Assembly: GCF_024449025.1 (NCBI RefSeq)
Contig: NZ_JAHLKM010000015.1
Location: 1 to 63,661, forward strand
Direction: 5' to 3'
Source of the DNA: Natronomonas aquatica
Lineage (GTDB): Archaea; Halobacteriota; Halobacteria; Halobacteriales; Haloarculaceae
DNA: 63,661 bases
Below are positions 54,389-63,215 of this stretch, piece after piece (the stretch's first letter is position 1; every line of letters begins with the position of its first letter). A program made the translations under genes and the position numbers. The notes below the pieces were generated by a model. That model worked only from the letters and a program-made list of their open reading frames with translations. It did no database searches and was not told the DNA's origin.

Positions 54389-56029
54389 CTACTCCGTTTC
54401 ACGTTCGCGCAGTTCCGTCCGGCGGATCTTGCCGGTCGTGGTCGTCGGCAGCGACTCGACGAACTCGATCTCGCGGGGGTACTCGTGTTTCGCGAGATTC
54501 TCTCTGACCAGCGATCGGATCGACTCCCGGAGGTCGTCGCCGGCCGCCGCCCCCTCGACCGGCTGACAGAACGCCTTGATGACCTCGCCGCGGATCTCGT
54601 CGGGGACGCCGACGACACCGACCTGCTCGATGTCGGGGTGTTCGAGGATCGCGTCCTCGACCTCCCCGGGGCCGACCCGGTAGCCGCTGGTGATGATGAG
54701 GTCGTCGTCGCGCGCTTTGAACCAGAGATACCCATCGGCGTCGAACTCGCCGAGGTCGCCGGTCCGGTGGTATTCGCCGACGCGGACGGCGTCGGTCTGT
54801 TCGGGCTCGTTCCAGTACTCCTCGAAGATGACCGGATCGTCACCGTGTTTGACGGCGATCTCGCCGACTTCGCCGGGATCCAGTTCCGTCCCCGTCTCGC
54901 CGTCGATGACGGCGACGTCGTGGCCGGGGACCGGCTTGCCCATACTGCCCGCCTCGGCGGGAAACCACTCCCGGCAGTTGCAGACGAGCAGGTTGGCCTC
55001 GGTCTGGCCGTAGAGTTCGTTGACCGCGACGCCCCCGAGTTCGTCGTCGGCCCACTCGAGGATCTCGGAGGTCAGCGGCTCGCCGCCCGAACAGATCGCC
55101 GAAAGCGAGAGGTCGTACGCCGAGACGTCGGTTCCCATCAACATCCGGATCGCCGTCGGCGGGAGGAACGTCGAGGTCACGTCGAACTCGGCCATGATCG
55201 AAAGCGCCGTGTCGGCGTCGAAGCCCTCCATCGGATAGTCGACGACCGGCCGGCCGTAGTGCCAGGCCGGGAAGAGCAGATCGCCCATCGCGCCGATCCA
55301 CGCCCAGTCGGCGGGCGTCCAGAAGATCCCCTCGGAGACGTCGAGTTCGAAGTACATCCGGAAGGCCGGACAGTGCCCGACCCAGACCGACTGGGTGTGT
55401 AACGCGCCCTTGGGTGGCCCCGTCGAACCGCTCGTGTACATGATGATACCCGGCGTGTCGGGGCCGGTCTCGACGGGCCGGAAGCCGGGATCGGCCGCCT
55501 CGATCGCCGCCCCGAACGCCGTCGCCCCGTCGTGGCCCCCCGCGTTTCGCCAATCGACCTCGAGGACAGTCTCGAGGGCCGGACAGTCGCCCCGAACCGA
55601 AGCGACCGTCCCGTAGTTGTCGCTGTCGGTGACGACGGCGGCCGCGCCGCTGTCCTCGAGGCGATACCCCAGCCCGTCCGGGCCGAAAAGCACCGAGAGG
55701 GGCATCGAGACCGCACCGAGTTTCCAGCAGGCCAGATGCGTCACCGGGTTCGCGGGCACCTGCGGCAACACGACCCCGACCCGATCGCCCTTCCCGATCC
55801 CCCGATCGGCCAGCGCCGCGGCGAGCCGATCCGACCGACGATCGAGGTCGGCGAAGGTGTAGCGCTCCCGGCGGCCGTCCGGGCAGGCCTGATACAGGGC
55901 GACCCGGTCGGGTTCGTCGTGTTTCCCGACCAGATCGTGGGCCGCGTTGTAATCGGCGGGAACGTCCCAGCTGAAGTCCTCGCGGGCACGTTCGTAGCTC
56001 TCCGTCGGCATCGTGACATGCCACGCCAT
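54389..56029 (-). CDS. AMP-forming acyl-CoA synthetase (ANL superfamily)
   Basis: 546-residue adenylate-forming ligase resembling medium-chain/acetyl-CoA-type synthetases (AcsM-like). The P-loop-like motif A3 is MYTSGSTGPPKGALHT; A5 is NELYGQTEANLL, the hinge region YHRTGDLGEFD with RDDDLIITSGYRVGP, and the catalytic Lys in TTTGKIRRTEL near the C terminus. Substrate is probably a short- to medium-chain or branched acid, not defined by sequence. Start 56029 (MAWHVTMPTESYERA) lies about 27 bp after a TATA-like box; 56011 is the alternative. Confidence 0.85.
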   Translation of the reverse strand: MAWHVTMPTESYERAREDFSWDVPADYNAAHDLVGKHDEPDRVALYQACPDGRRERYTFADLDRRSDRLAAALADRGIGKGDRVGVVLPQVPANPVTHLACWKLGAVSMPLSVLFGPDGLGYRLEDSGAAAVVTDSDNYGTVASVRGDCPALETVLEVDWRNAGGHDGATAFGAAIEAADPGFRPVETGPDTPGIIMYTSGSTGPPKGALHTQSVWVGHCPAFRMYFELDVSEGIFWTPADWAWIGAMGDLLFPAWHYGRPVVDYPMEGFDADTALSIMAEFDVTSTFLPPTAIRMLMGTDVSAYDLSLSAICSGGEPLTSEILEWADDELGGVAVNELYGQTEANLLVCNCREWFPAEAGSMGKPVPGHDVAVIDGETGTELDPGEVGEIAVKHGDDPVIFEEYWNEPEQTDAVRVGEYHRTGDLGEFDADGYLWFKARDDDLIITSGYRVGPGEVEDAILEHPDIEQVGVVGVPDEIRGEVIKAFCQPVEGAAAGDDLRESIRSLVRENLAKHEYPREIEFVESLPTTTTGKIRRTELRERETE

Positions 56030-56050
56030 ACCGGTGTCTCGCGTGGGGCA

Positions 56051-56060
56051 AAAATAAAAT
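56051..56060 (-). promoter_or_regulatory. TATA box for the acyl-CoA synthetase gene
   Basis: Minus-strand ATTTTATTTT is centred about 27 bp before ATG 56029, supporting that start. Confidence 0.6.
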
Positions 56061-56134
56061 GGGGTGGCCGGGGACCCGTTTCGGGTCGGGCGAGTCCCGC
56101 CACGTTCAATAGCCGCCCCCGCCACCGGAGACGT

Positions 56135-57301
56135 ATGACACGCTCCGTATGGCTGAAAGCCGACGACGAGGTCGGCGACTGGGAGGCGCGAAGGCGGCGT
56201 ATCACTGCCGGCCTCGAGGCCGGCGTCGACTGGGTACTGGTCGACAGACGCGACGTCGACCGCGTTCGGGAACTCGGCCGCGTCGACGTCGCCGCCTTCG
56301 CCGGCGACGACGTCCACGTCATGGACGCCGAGAACGACGAGGGGAACGAACCGGACGCGGTCGTCGTCGGGAAGAACGGCGAGGGCGACGGGACCGTCGA
56401 TCTCCCCTCGGATCTCTCGGGATCGGCAGACCTGACGACGCTTCGCCGACACGACGGCCCCGGTGGCGCGTACGTCCGGATCCTCGGCCCGGAGTACGAG
56501 TCCTTCGCCGAGACCGCCGCCGGGGACGCCGAATACACGCTCGTCGTCGGCGAGGACTGGCAGATCATTCCGCTGGAGAACCTCATCGCCCGCATCGGCG
56601 AGGAGACCGACCTCGTCGCCGGCGTCCGGTCCGCCGAGGAGGCACAGACGGCCTTCGAGACGCTGGAGATCGGCGCCGATGCGGTCCTTCTGGACACCGA
56701 CGACCCTGACGAGATCCGGGCGACCGTCGAGGCGAGGGACGCCACCGAGCGCGAACGGCTCGATCTCGTGTCGGCGACCGTGACCGAGATCGAGGAGGCC
56801 GGCTCGGCCGACCGGGTCTGTGTCGACACCGCCTCGATGCTCGAACACGACGAGGGGATGCTCGTCGGCTCGATGAGCCGCGGGCTCTTTTTCGTCCACG
56901 CCGAGACCGCCGACTCGCCGTACGTTGCGTCTAGACCGTTCCGCGTCAACGCCGGGGCCGTCCACGCCTACGTCCGGACCCCCGACGGCGGGACGAAGTA
57001 CCTCTCGGAGCTGAAATCCGGCGACGAGGTACAGATCGTCGACACCGAGGGGGAGACCCGCGAGGCCATCGTCGGCCGCGTGAAGATCGAAAAGCGCCCG
57101 ATGTTCCGGATCGAGGCCGAACTCGAGAACGGCGACCGGATCGAAACGCTGTTGCAGAACGCCGAGACGATCAAGGTCGCGACCGGATCGGGGCGGAAAG
57201 CCGTCACCGAACTGGAGGCCGGCGACGGGATGCTCGTCCGTTACGAGGACGTCGCCAGACACTTCGGCGAGGTCGTCGAGGAGTCGATCATCGAGAAGTA
57301 G
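56135..57301 (+). CDS. aroB': 3-dehydroquinate synthase II
   Basis: 388-residue archaeal DHQ synthase, which acts on the ADH synthase product to give 3-dehydroquinate by an NAD-dependent oxidative deamination and cyclization. Family regions: start MTRSVWLKADDEVGDWEARR, EDWQIIPLENLIARI, GMLVGSMSRGLFFVHAET, and RPFRVNAGAVHAYV. The frame is open upstream but antisense to the ligase gene. TATA-like TTCAATAGCC about 28 bp before ATG 56135. Its last 14 nt overlap the aroD end tail to tail. Confidence 0.95.
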   Translation: MTRSVWLKADDEVGDWEARRRRITAGLEAGVDWVLVDRRDVDRVRELGRVDVAAFAGDDVHVMDAENDEGNEPDAVVVGKNGEGDGTVDLPSDLSGSADLTTLRRHDGPGGAYVRILGPEYESFAETAAGDAEYTLVVGEDWQIIPLENLIARIGEETDLVAGVRSAEEAQTAFETLEIGADAVLLDTDDPDEIRATVEARDATERERLDLVSATVTEIEEAGSADRVCVDTASMLEHDEGMLVGSMSRGLFFVHAETADSPYVASRPFRVNAGAVHAYVRTPDGGTKYLSELKSGDEVQIVDTEGETREAIVGRVKIEKRPMFRIEAELENGDRIETLLQNAETIKVATGSGRKAVTELEAGDGMLVRYEDVARHFGEVVEESIIEK

Positions 57302-57992
57302 AACCGAGCAGGACCTCGACGAGCCGCCGGAGCGTCGCGAGGTCGTACTGGCCGGGGGCGGTCGCGTCCGCCGGATCGGCCGGCGCGTATCCGATCTTCG
57401 AGCCGTAGACGGGCGCGACCGCGCGGGTGTGGCTGCCGGCCTCGCCCATCGCCATCGTCGCGACCGCCCGCCCGTTCTCGGTCAGTTCGTGGGTCACGGA
57501 CAGCACCGACAGCGCGTCCCCCCTGTCGGCGGCGGTGACGGCGAGTTTCCCGACGTCGCCGCGTTCACACGCCCGCCTGAGGAGCCGCTTTAGCTCCGGT
57601 TTCGGGGGTGTCCGTTCGAAGTCGTGCGCCGAGACGACGACGGCGACGCCGGCCTCGTTCGCCTGTTCTGTGAGCGCTCGCGCCGCCGCACGGTCCCCGC
57701 GGTCGCCCTCAAGCGCCGCGAGTTCGATATCGATCGCCGCGACGGCATCGTTTTCGACCGCCCGTTCGAGTGTCCCGATCCGGCCGTCGGCGGCCGCCCC
57801 GCCGCCTTCCCAGTCGGCGCGGTTCGTCGCGAGGATCGGCAACTCGCCGTCATATGACGAAAGCGCCGCCAGCGGGTCGGCGGCCAGGTCCATCCGGAAC
57901 TCCAGGCAGTCCGCGGCCTCGCGGGCGGACGGCTCCGAATCCAGCGTCGCCGTCGGGGCCGCGAGCGTGAAGGCGTCGAAACCGAGGGTCAT
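57288..57992 (-). CDS. aroD: 3-dehydroquinate dehydratase, type I
   Basis: 234-residue class I dehydroquinase giving 3-dehydroshikimate through a Schiff base. Glu-Phe-Arg in CLEFRMDLA, catalytic His in VVVSAHDFERTP, Schiff-base Lys in GDVGKLAVTAAD, and the C-terminal AVAPVYGSKIGYAPAD are all present. TATA-like sequence at 58012-58022 (minus) lies about 25-30 bp upstream. Convergent with and overlapping the DHQ synthase II gene by 14 nt. Confidence 0.93.
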   Translation of the reverse strand: MTLGFDAFTLAAPTATLDSEPSAREAADCLEFRMDLAADPLAALSSYDGELPILATNRADWEGGGAAADGRIGTLERAVENDAVAAIDIELAALEGDRGDRAAARALTEQANEAGVAVVVSAHDFERTPPKPELKRLLRRACERGDVGKLAVTAADRGDALSVLSVTHELTENGRAVATMAMGEAGSHTRAVAPVYGSKIGYAPADPADATAPGQYDLATLRRLVEVLLGSTSR

Positions 57993-58030
57993 ACCGATAC
58001 ACGGAGAGGAACAAACAAAAGGGCGCGGGA

Positions 58031-58414
58031 TCAGACCCGGTCGAGGAACCGCGCCTGGGCCGTCGTCCCCTTGGTGCCGTAGTCGGTGACCTGCACCCGG
58101 ATCGTCTCGCCGGGTTCGAGGGCGCCCGATCCGTCGGGGTCCGGAACGTCCCGGACGAACGTCTGGAGGCCGTTTATCGTTCCGCGGATCTCCGGCGGGA
58201 CGCGGTCGTACTGGGTCTCCTTGACGACGAGTTCGTACGTCTCGCCCTTCTGTGCGGCCGCCTCCGGCGGGCGTTTCTGTGCGTCCCTGTGGGCGCGATC
58301 ACGCTCACGCTGTCCGGCGGTGTCGGGGCGGCCACCCCCACGGCGGCGAAGCAGCCAGACGAAAGCGAGGAGACCGAGCACGACCGCCGCGCCGGGGACC
58401 AGCAGTTCTGTCAT
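58031..58414 (-). CDS. Membrane-anchored TRAM-domain protein
   Basis: 127 residues. One membrane helix directly after the start (MTELLVPGAAVVLGLLAFVW), an Arg-rich linker, then a TRAM-type beta-barrel (about 55-127) with KGETYELVVKETQYDR, GETIRVQVTDYGTKGTTAQA and the end RFLDRV. TRAM domains bind RNA; small soluble archaeal TRAM proteins act as RNA chaperones, so membrane anchoring is unusual. Start 58414 puts the helix at the N terminus; a start at 58441 (MSDRHERPAM) is possible. Confidence 0.8.
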   Translation of the reverse strand: MTELLVPGAAVVLGLLAFVWLLRRRGGGRPDTAGQRERDRAHRDAQKRPPEAAAQKGETYELVVKETQYDRVPPEIRGTINGLQTFVRDVPDPDGSGALEPGETIRVQVTDYGTKGTTAQARFLDRV

Positions 58415-58560
58415 TGCGGGGCGTTCGTGACGATCCGACAAATCCGTTGTGCCCTCGTGGAACCGAACACGGGATATTATGTTTCGGTACCCATAATGCG
58501 CGTGTAACCGTCTATGATCGCCCGCGTATCGAGTGCCAAACCGAGCTGTCCGGAGGGGCT

Positions 58561-60192
58561 ATGACCGTTGCCAGCCAGCCGGGCGGCGCGCTGTATCTCG
58601 GGTATCTGGTACTCTTCGGCCTCGGAGCCCTGCTCTGTTTCGTCAGTCTCCCCGGAGCGAGACGCGTCGAGGATCGCGATACCCGGATCGGGCTGGCGGC
58701 GCTGCTCGTTATCAGCGGGGCGTGGGCGACGAGTCACTTCGGGTATCTCGCGGCACCGACGGCGCGTCTCCAGCACGGCTTTTATCTCTTCGGTCTCGTG
58801 GTCGGGTTGGGCGCCGTCGGGCCGTGGCTGTACTTCTGTTCGGCCTACACGGGGCGGACGCTCCATCGGGATCGACGGATCCGCTGGGCGGCGGCGCTCA
58901 CGTACCTCTCGATCGTCTCGATCAAGCTCACGAACCCGCTCCATCAGCTCTACTACGTCACCGAACCCGCGAGCACGCCGTTCCCACACCTCCAGATCAC
59001 CCACCAGCCGATCCACTGGATCGTGATGGGGCTCGCCTACTCGCTGGCGACGATCGGCTTTTTCATGCTGTTCGAGCTGTTCTACAAGACTGACTACGAC
59101 GTGACGCCGCTTGCGGGGCTGGTCGCGCTCACCGCGCTTCCGATCGGACTGGACGTCGCGGGCTCCGTGAGCCCGTTCGTCCTGGAGCTCACCTACTCGC
59201 CGCTCGGCGTCGCCGCCTTCGCGGCCGGCGTCATGTTCGTTTACGCCGACCAGTTCCGGACGCTCCAGATCGCGGGCGGGGGTAATGACCCGGTCGTGAT
59301 CCTCGACGACGACGATACCGTTCGGGAGGCGAACCGGGAGTCCCGGGAGCTGTTCTCACAGCTCGAAGGCGAGAACGCGATCGGCCAGCCGCTGCACACG
59401 GTGCTCCCGAAAATCGCCGAGGTCGCCGTCGAAGATCGGCCCGTGATAGAGCGGCGAACCGGGGGCGCGACACGGTACTACCAGGTCTCCTCGAACCCCT
59501 TCGCTGCCGGGCAGGCCGAGATCGGTCGGGTGCTGACGTTCGCCGACGTGACCGAACGCGAACGGTACCGTCGGGAACTGGAGCGGCAGAACGAACGCCT
59601 CGATACCTTCGCGAGTATGATCTCCCACGACCTCCGGAACCCGCTGAGCGTCGCGAAGGGGAACCTCGATCTCGTCCGTGCAGAGACCGACCACGAAGAT
59701 CTCGAGACCGTCGCCGGGGCGCTCGACCGGATGAACGACCTCATCGAGGACGTCCTCCGGCTGGCTCGGCAGGGCCAGCCGATCGACGAGACCGAGCCGG
59801 TCGGTCTGGAAGCGATCGCGGAACGGAGCTGGGAGATGGTCGAATCGGTCGACACCGAGTTGGTCGTCGGGGACACGGCGGAGATCGAGGCCGATCCCGA
59901 CCGACTCCAGCAACTGCTCGAAAACCTGTTCCGGAACAGCGTGGAGCACGGCGGGGACGACGTCACCGTCAGTGTCGGCACGCTCGATCGCGGCGGCTTC
60001 TACGTCGAGGACGACGGCCCCGGAATTCCCGAGGACATCCGCGGGGAGGTGTTCGGATCCGGATTCACGACGGACGAGGAAGGAACCGGGTTCGGACTGG
60101 CGATCGTCGAGGAGATCGTCGAGGCCCACGGCTGGGCGATCCGGGCGACGGAGGGCCGGGAGGGGGGTGCCCGATTCGAGATCAACATATAA
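58561..60192 (+). CDS. 7TM-type membrane histidine kinase with PAS domain
   Basis: 543 residues. Seven hydrophobic segments fill residues 10-235 (HisKA_7TM-type sensor), a PAS domain follows (about 250-335), then the phospho-acceptor His in FASMISHDLRNPLSVAKGNL near residue 353, N box LLENLFRNSVEHG, and EDDGPGIPEDI and EEGTGFGLAIVEEIV in the ATPase domain. No response regulator is adjacent. GGAGGGG immediately upstream of ATG 58561 is a good Shine-Dalgarno match, unusual among the leaderless genes here. Ligand unknown. Confidence 0.9.
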   Translation: MTVASQPGGALYLGYLVLFGLGALLCFVSLPGARRVEDRDTRIGLAALLVISGAWATSHFGYLAAPTARLQHGFYLFGLVVGLGAVGPWLYFCSAYTGRTLHRDRRIRWAAALTYLSIVSIKLTNPLHQLYYVTEPASTPFPHLQITHQPIHWIVMGLAYSLATIGFFMLFELFYKTDYDVTPLAGLVALTALPIGLDVAGSVSPFVLELTYSPLGVAAFAAGVMFVYADQFRTLQIAGGGNDPVVILDDDDTVREANRESRELFSQLEGENAIGQPLHTVLPKIAEVAVEDRPVIERRTGGATRYYQVSSNPFAAGQAEIGRVLTFADVTERERYRRELERQNERLDTFASMISHDLRNPLSVAKGNLDLVRAETDHEDLETVAGALDRMNDLIEDVLRLARQGQPIDETEPVGLEAIAERSWEMVESVDTELVVGDTAEIEADPDRLQQLLENLFRNSVEHGGDDVTVSVGTLDRGGFYVEDDGPGIPEDIRGEVFGSGFTTDEEGTGFGLAIVEEIVEAHGWAIRATEGREGGARFEINI

Positions 60193-60273
60193 GCGTTCGA
60201 CCGAACCGGCCGGCGGGGCGACGGCGGCAACGGCCGTGTCACGTCCCGTCCTATCGTCGACGAAAACACCAAA

Positions 60274-60285
60274 GTATTTAAATAC
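60274..60285 (+). promoter_or_regulatory. Strong TATA box for tfb
   Basis: GTATTTAAATAC is a perfect palindrome matching the archaeal TATA consensus with an A-rich BRE-like CACCAAA before it. It lies about 86 bp upstream of ATG 60366, predicting a leader of about 60 nt. A second AT-rich element (TTTATTTACG, about 60299-60308) could give a shorter leader. Confidence 0.75.
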
Positions 60286-60365
60286 CTTTCGCCCGTTCTT
60301 TATTTACGATAACTGACCGGGTCTTTCTGGGGTAATCCCCTGCCTGGCAGCCCCCGCCACGTAGC

Positions 60366-61337
60366 ATGAGCGAACACACACATACTCGAACGCGATCGAC
60401 CGAGACCGAAGCAAAGACCGAAAGCGAAAGCGAAGAGACGACCGGCTGTCCGGAGTGTGGCGGCAAACTCGCCGCCGACACCGAACACGGCGAAACCGTG
60501 TGTCGGGACTGCGGTCTCGTCGTCGAGGAGGACGAGATCGACCGCGGGCCGGAGTGGCGCGCCTTCGACAGCGCCGAGAAGGACGAAAAGAGCCGCGTCG
60601 GCGCGCCGACGACCAATATGATGCACGACAAGGGCCTCTCGACGAACATCGACTGGCGCGACCAGGACGCCTACGGGAACTCGCTGGATTCCCGGCAGCG
60701 TCAGAAGATGCAACGGCTCCGCAAGTGGAACGAGCGGTTCCGGACCCGCGATTCGAAAGAGCGCAACCTCAAACAGGCCCTCGGCGAGATCGATCGGATG
60801 TCCTCGGCGCTCGGGCTGCCCGAAAACGTCCGCGAAACTGCAAGCGTCATCTACCGCCGCGCGCTCGACGAGAACCTCCTGCCCGGCCGCTCCATCGAGG
60901 GCGTCTCGACGGCGTCGGTCTATGCGGCGGCCAGACAGGCGGGCGTCCCCCGCAGCCTCGATGAAGTCGCCGGTGTCTCCCGCGTCGAGAAAAGCGAGAT
61001 CGCCCGCACGTACCGCTACGTGGTCCGGGAACTCGGACTCGAGGTCGCACCCGCCGACCCCGAGAGCTACGTCCCCCGCTTTGCGAGCGAACTCGGCCTC
61101 TCGGAGGAAGCCGAGAACCGCGCCCGACAGCTCCTGGGCAACGCCAAAGAGCAGGGCGTCCACTCCGGGAAGTCGCCGGTCGGGCTCGCCGCCGCCGCCG
61201 TCTATGCCGCCTCCCTTCTCACCAACGAGAAGACGACACAGGCGGCCGTCTCGGAGGTCGCCGACATCTCCGAGGTCACCATCCGGAACCGGTATCACGA
61301 ACTTCTGGAAGCCGAGCAGGATCTCGCGTTCGCCTGA
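60366..61337 (+). CDS. tfb: Transcription initiation factor TFB
   Basis: 323-residue TFIIB homologue that recruits RNA polymerase to TBP-bound promoters. Zinc ribbon cysteines 28, 31, 46 and 49 (CPECGG ... CRDCGL), the B-reader/linker with EWRAFDSAEKDEKSRVG, then two cyclin folds (about 125-210 and 225-310). Halobacteria usually have several TFBs; the acidic Ser/Thr/Glu-rich tail (1-27) distinguishes this one. It has a longer than usual leader (see the TATA entry). Confidence 0.95.
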   Translation: MSEHTHTRTRSTETEAKTESESEETTGCPECGGKLAADTEHGETVCRDCGLVVEEDEIDRGPEWRAFDSAEKDEKSRVGAPTTNMMHDKGLSTNIDWRDQDAYGNSLDSRQRQKMQRLRKWNERFRTRDSKERNLKQALGEIDRMSSALGLPENVRETASVIYRRALDENLLPGRSIEGVSTASVYAAARQAGVPRSLDEVAGVSRVEKSEIARTYRYVVRELGLEVAPADPESYVPRFASELGLSEEAENRARQLLGNAKEQGVHSGKSPVGLAAAAVYAASLLTNEKTTQAAVSEVADISEVTIRNRYHELLEAEQDLAFA

Positions 61338-61411
61338 GCCGGAGCCCGGTTTTTAAATTCAGATCCGCGCCGGCCGCGCGGTTTTTGTCCGTCCGAACCC
61401 TCGAGAGAGAC

Positions 61412-62380
61412 GTGCGGGAGTTCGCCTTCGAACTCGCGGTGTGTGCCGCCCTAGAGGCCGAAAGCGACGGCCTCATCGCCCGCCAGCTCGGCACGCACGC
61501 CCGGATCGTCGACGTCGTCGAAGTCGTTCCGGGGCCGGACTTCGAGACGCGAACCGAGATCACCTCCGGGACGATTCCGGGACCGGCGATCGAAAGCGCG
61601 GTCGGCGTCGGGCGGGCGCGCCGGGCGAGCGAGGCGATCGACGCCGCGCCCGAACGCGCCGAGACGATCGCGGACCGGGCGATCGAGGTCGGGTTCTTCG
61701 AGGCCGAACGGCGGAACGGCCGGCGGTACGTCCGGCAGACGACCCGGTATCCCGACTGGATCGGCGGGCTCAGGGCGTTCGAGAACAAGCCGGACCTCGG
61801 TCGGCCGGGCGAACTCGAACGCCAGCTTCGGACGGACGTCTCGCTCGGGCTCTTCGATGAGGTCGTCCTCGTGACGGCCTCCTACGTCACCGGCGCCCAC
61901 CTCAACCGGATCCCCGAAGCCGTCGGCGTCCGCCGGTTCGACACCGAGACCGGGACCGTCGAGACGGTCCGGGAGCCGGATCGGCTGGCGACCGACGAGG
62001 GCGGGGTCGCCATCACCGAAGAACAGCCCGCGCGCGTCGACATCGAACCGGTCACCGCCGAGGAGAAAGCCCGGCTCCGCCGGCGGATCGCGGAACGTGC
62101 CTACGGCAAAGGGTGGCGGCCGGAGACACTGCCCGCGTGCGAACAGGCGAGGGCCCGTGGGCCACCCTTCGCGCCCGAGGACGCTCTCCCGTACTGCGCC
62201 TGGAAGGGGCGGTTCGTCGACCCGGCCAGGGAGTGTGGTCCCGACTGCGGAGGACACTCGCCCGCCGAACCGCCCGAAGCGGATCCGGAGACGATCAGGG
62301 ACCGGCGGACGCCTTGGATCGCGGATCCCGACGGCGTCGTCAGACGGCAGGCCGGACTCGACCGGTTCGGCCGGGAGTGA
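61412..62380 (+). CDS. DUF5787-like haloarchaeal protein with Cys cluster
   Basis: 322 residues; resembles the haloarchaeal DUF5787 family as I recall it: REFAFELAVCAALEAESDGL, GFFEAERRNGRRYVRQTTRY, FENKPDLGRPGELERQLRTD (a nuclease-like segment, cf. restriction-endonuclease-fold proteins) and ERAYGKGWRPETLP followed by CAWKGRFVDPARECGPDCGG, a likely metal-binding cluster. The FENKPD with a preceding acidic residue and a later YVTGAHLN could be a PD-(D/E)xK-type core, but that is inference. Start GTG 61412 matches homologues; a TTG at 61385 would extend it by 9. Confidence 0.75.
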   Translation: MREFAFELAVCAALEAESDGLIARQLGTHARIVDVVEVVPGPDFETRTEITSGTIPGPAIESAVGVGRARRASEAIDAAPERAETIADRAIEVGFFEAERRNGRRYVRQTTRYPDWIGGLRAFENKPDLGRPGELERQLRTDVSLGLFDEVVLVTASYVTGAHLNRIPEAVGVRRFDTETGTVETVREPDRLATDEGGVAITEEQPARVDIEPVTAEEKARLRRRIAERAYGKGWRPETLPACEQARARGPPFAPEDALPYCAWKGRFVDPARECGPDCGGHSPAEPPEADPETIRDRRTPWIADPDGVVRRQAGLDRFGRE

Positions 62381-62390
62381 CCGCCGTCGC

Positions 62391-63215
62391 TTACAACGAG
62401 AACCGCTCGCCGTCGACGGCCATATCGTCCGCGAACGCCTCGCCGGCCGGGATGTAGTGTGAGAGGTGGACGATCCGGTAATCGTCGGCAGCGAGGTCGT
62501 CGGCGAGTACCCGCGCACCCTCGATCGTCATGTGTTTGGTCCCGAACGTCCGGTAGGTGCCCTCGGCGTCGGGGTGATCGCCGCCGATGGGGTGGTGTTC
62601 GGCGTGGATCGACGGGACGATCCCGTCGACGAAAAGCAGGTCCGGATCCCGGAGTCGGTCCCGGGAGTCCGCGCCTATCCCGTAGTTGCTGTCGCCCGAC
62701 AGCGACAGCTTTGTACCGGTCTCGGGGTCCTCAATCGCGAGCCCATAACAGACGAGGGGCGGATGCTCGACGGGAACGAGCGTCACCTCGAGCCCGCAGG
62801 CCTCGAAGGGTTCGAAGGGAGAGCGGGGCTCGACGGTGATCGCATCGAGGTAGTGATACTTCTCGGCGACCGTTTCGGCGACGCTTTGGCCGGTCTCGGG
62901 GTCGGTCTCGTCGGCGGCGAAGACGGGGACGTCCTCTAAGAGTCGGTAGGCGTTGCCCAGCCCGTCGAGGTGATCGAAGTGGATGTGGCTGATGAGGATC
63001 GCATCGGGCAGCGGCACTTCGTGGGTCAGAAGCTGCGATCGGAGGTCGGGACTGGCGTCGACGAGCAGCGACTCGCCGGTGCGTTCGTTGTGGACGTGGA
63101 CCGAAAACCGCGAGCGCTCGACGCCGCGTTCGCGAGCGCGCCGGCACGTGTCACAATCACAGTCCGGCGTTGGCGTCCCCGTCGTGTCGCCGGTTCCAAG
63201 CAGCGTGACGTCCAT
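62391..63215 (-). CDS. MBL-fold phosphodiesterase-like hydrolase (PhnP type)
   Basis: 274-residue metallo-beta-lactamase-fold hydrolase. Zinc motif HIHFDHLDG (His77, His79, Asp81, His82), further ligands in VPVEHPPLVCYG, LSGDSNYG and HLSHYIPAG. The N-terminal PTPDCDCDTCRRARERG is the structural zinc cluster of PhnP-like cyclic phosphodiesterases. Substrate unknown. Its ATG overlaps the stop of the upstream AAA gene by 1 nt, so they are co-transcribed. Confidence 0.88.
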   Translation of the reverse strand: MDVTLLGTGDTTGTPTPDCDCDTCRRARERGVERSRFSVHVHNERTGESLLVDASPDLRSQLLTHEVPLPDAILISHIHFDHLDGLGNAYRLLEDVPVFAADETDPETGQSVAETVAEKYHYLDAITVEPRSPFEPFEACGLEVTLVPVEHPPLVCYGLAIEDPETGTKLSLSGDSNYGIGADSRDRLRDPDLLFVDGIVPSIHAEHHPIGGDHPDAEGTYRTFGTKHMTIEGARVLADDLAADDYRIVHLSHYIPAGEAFADDMAVDGERFSL

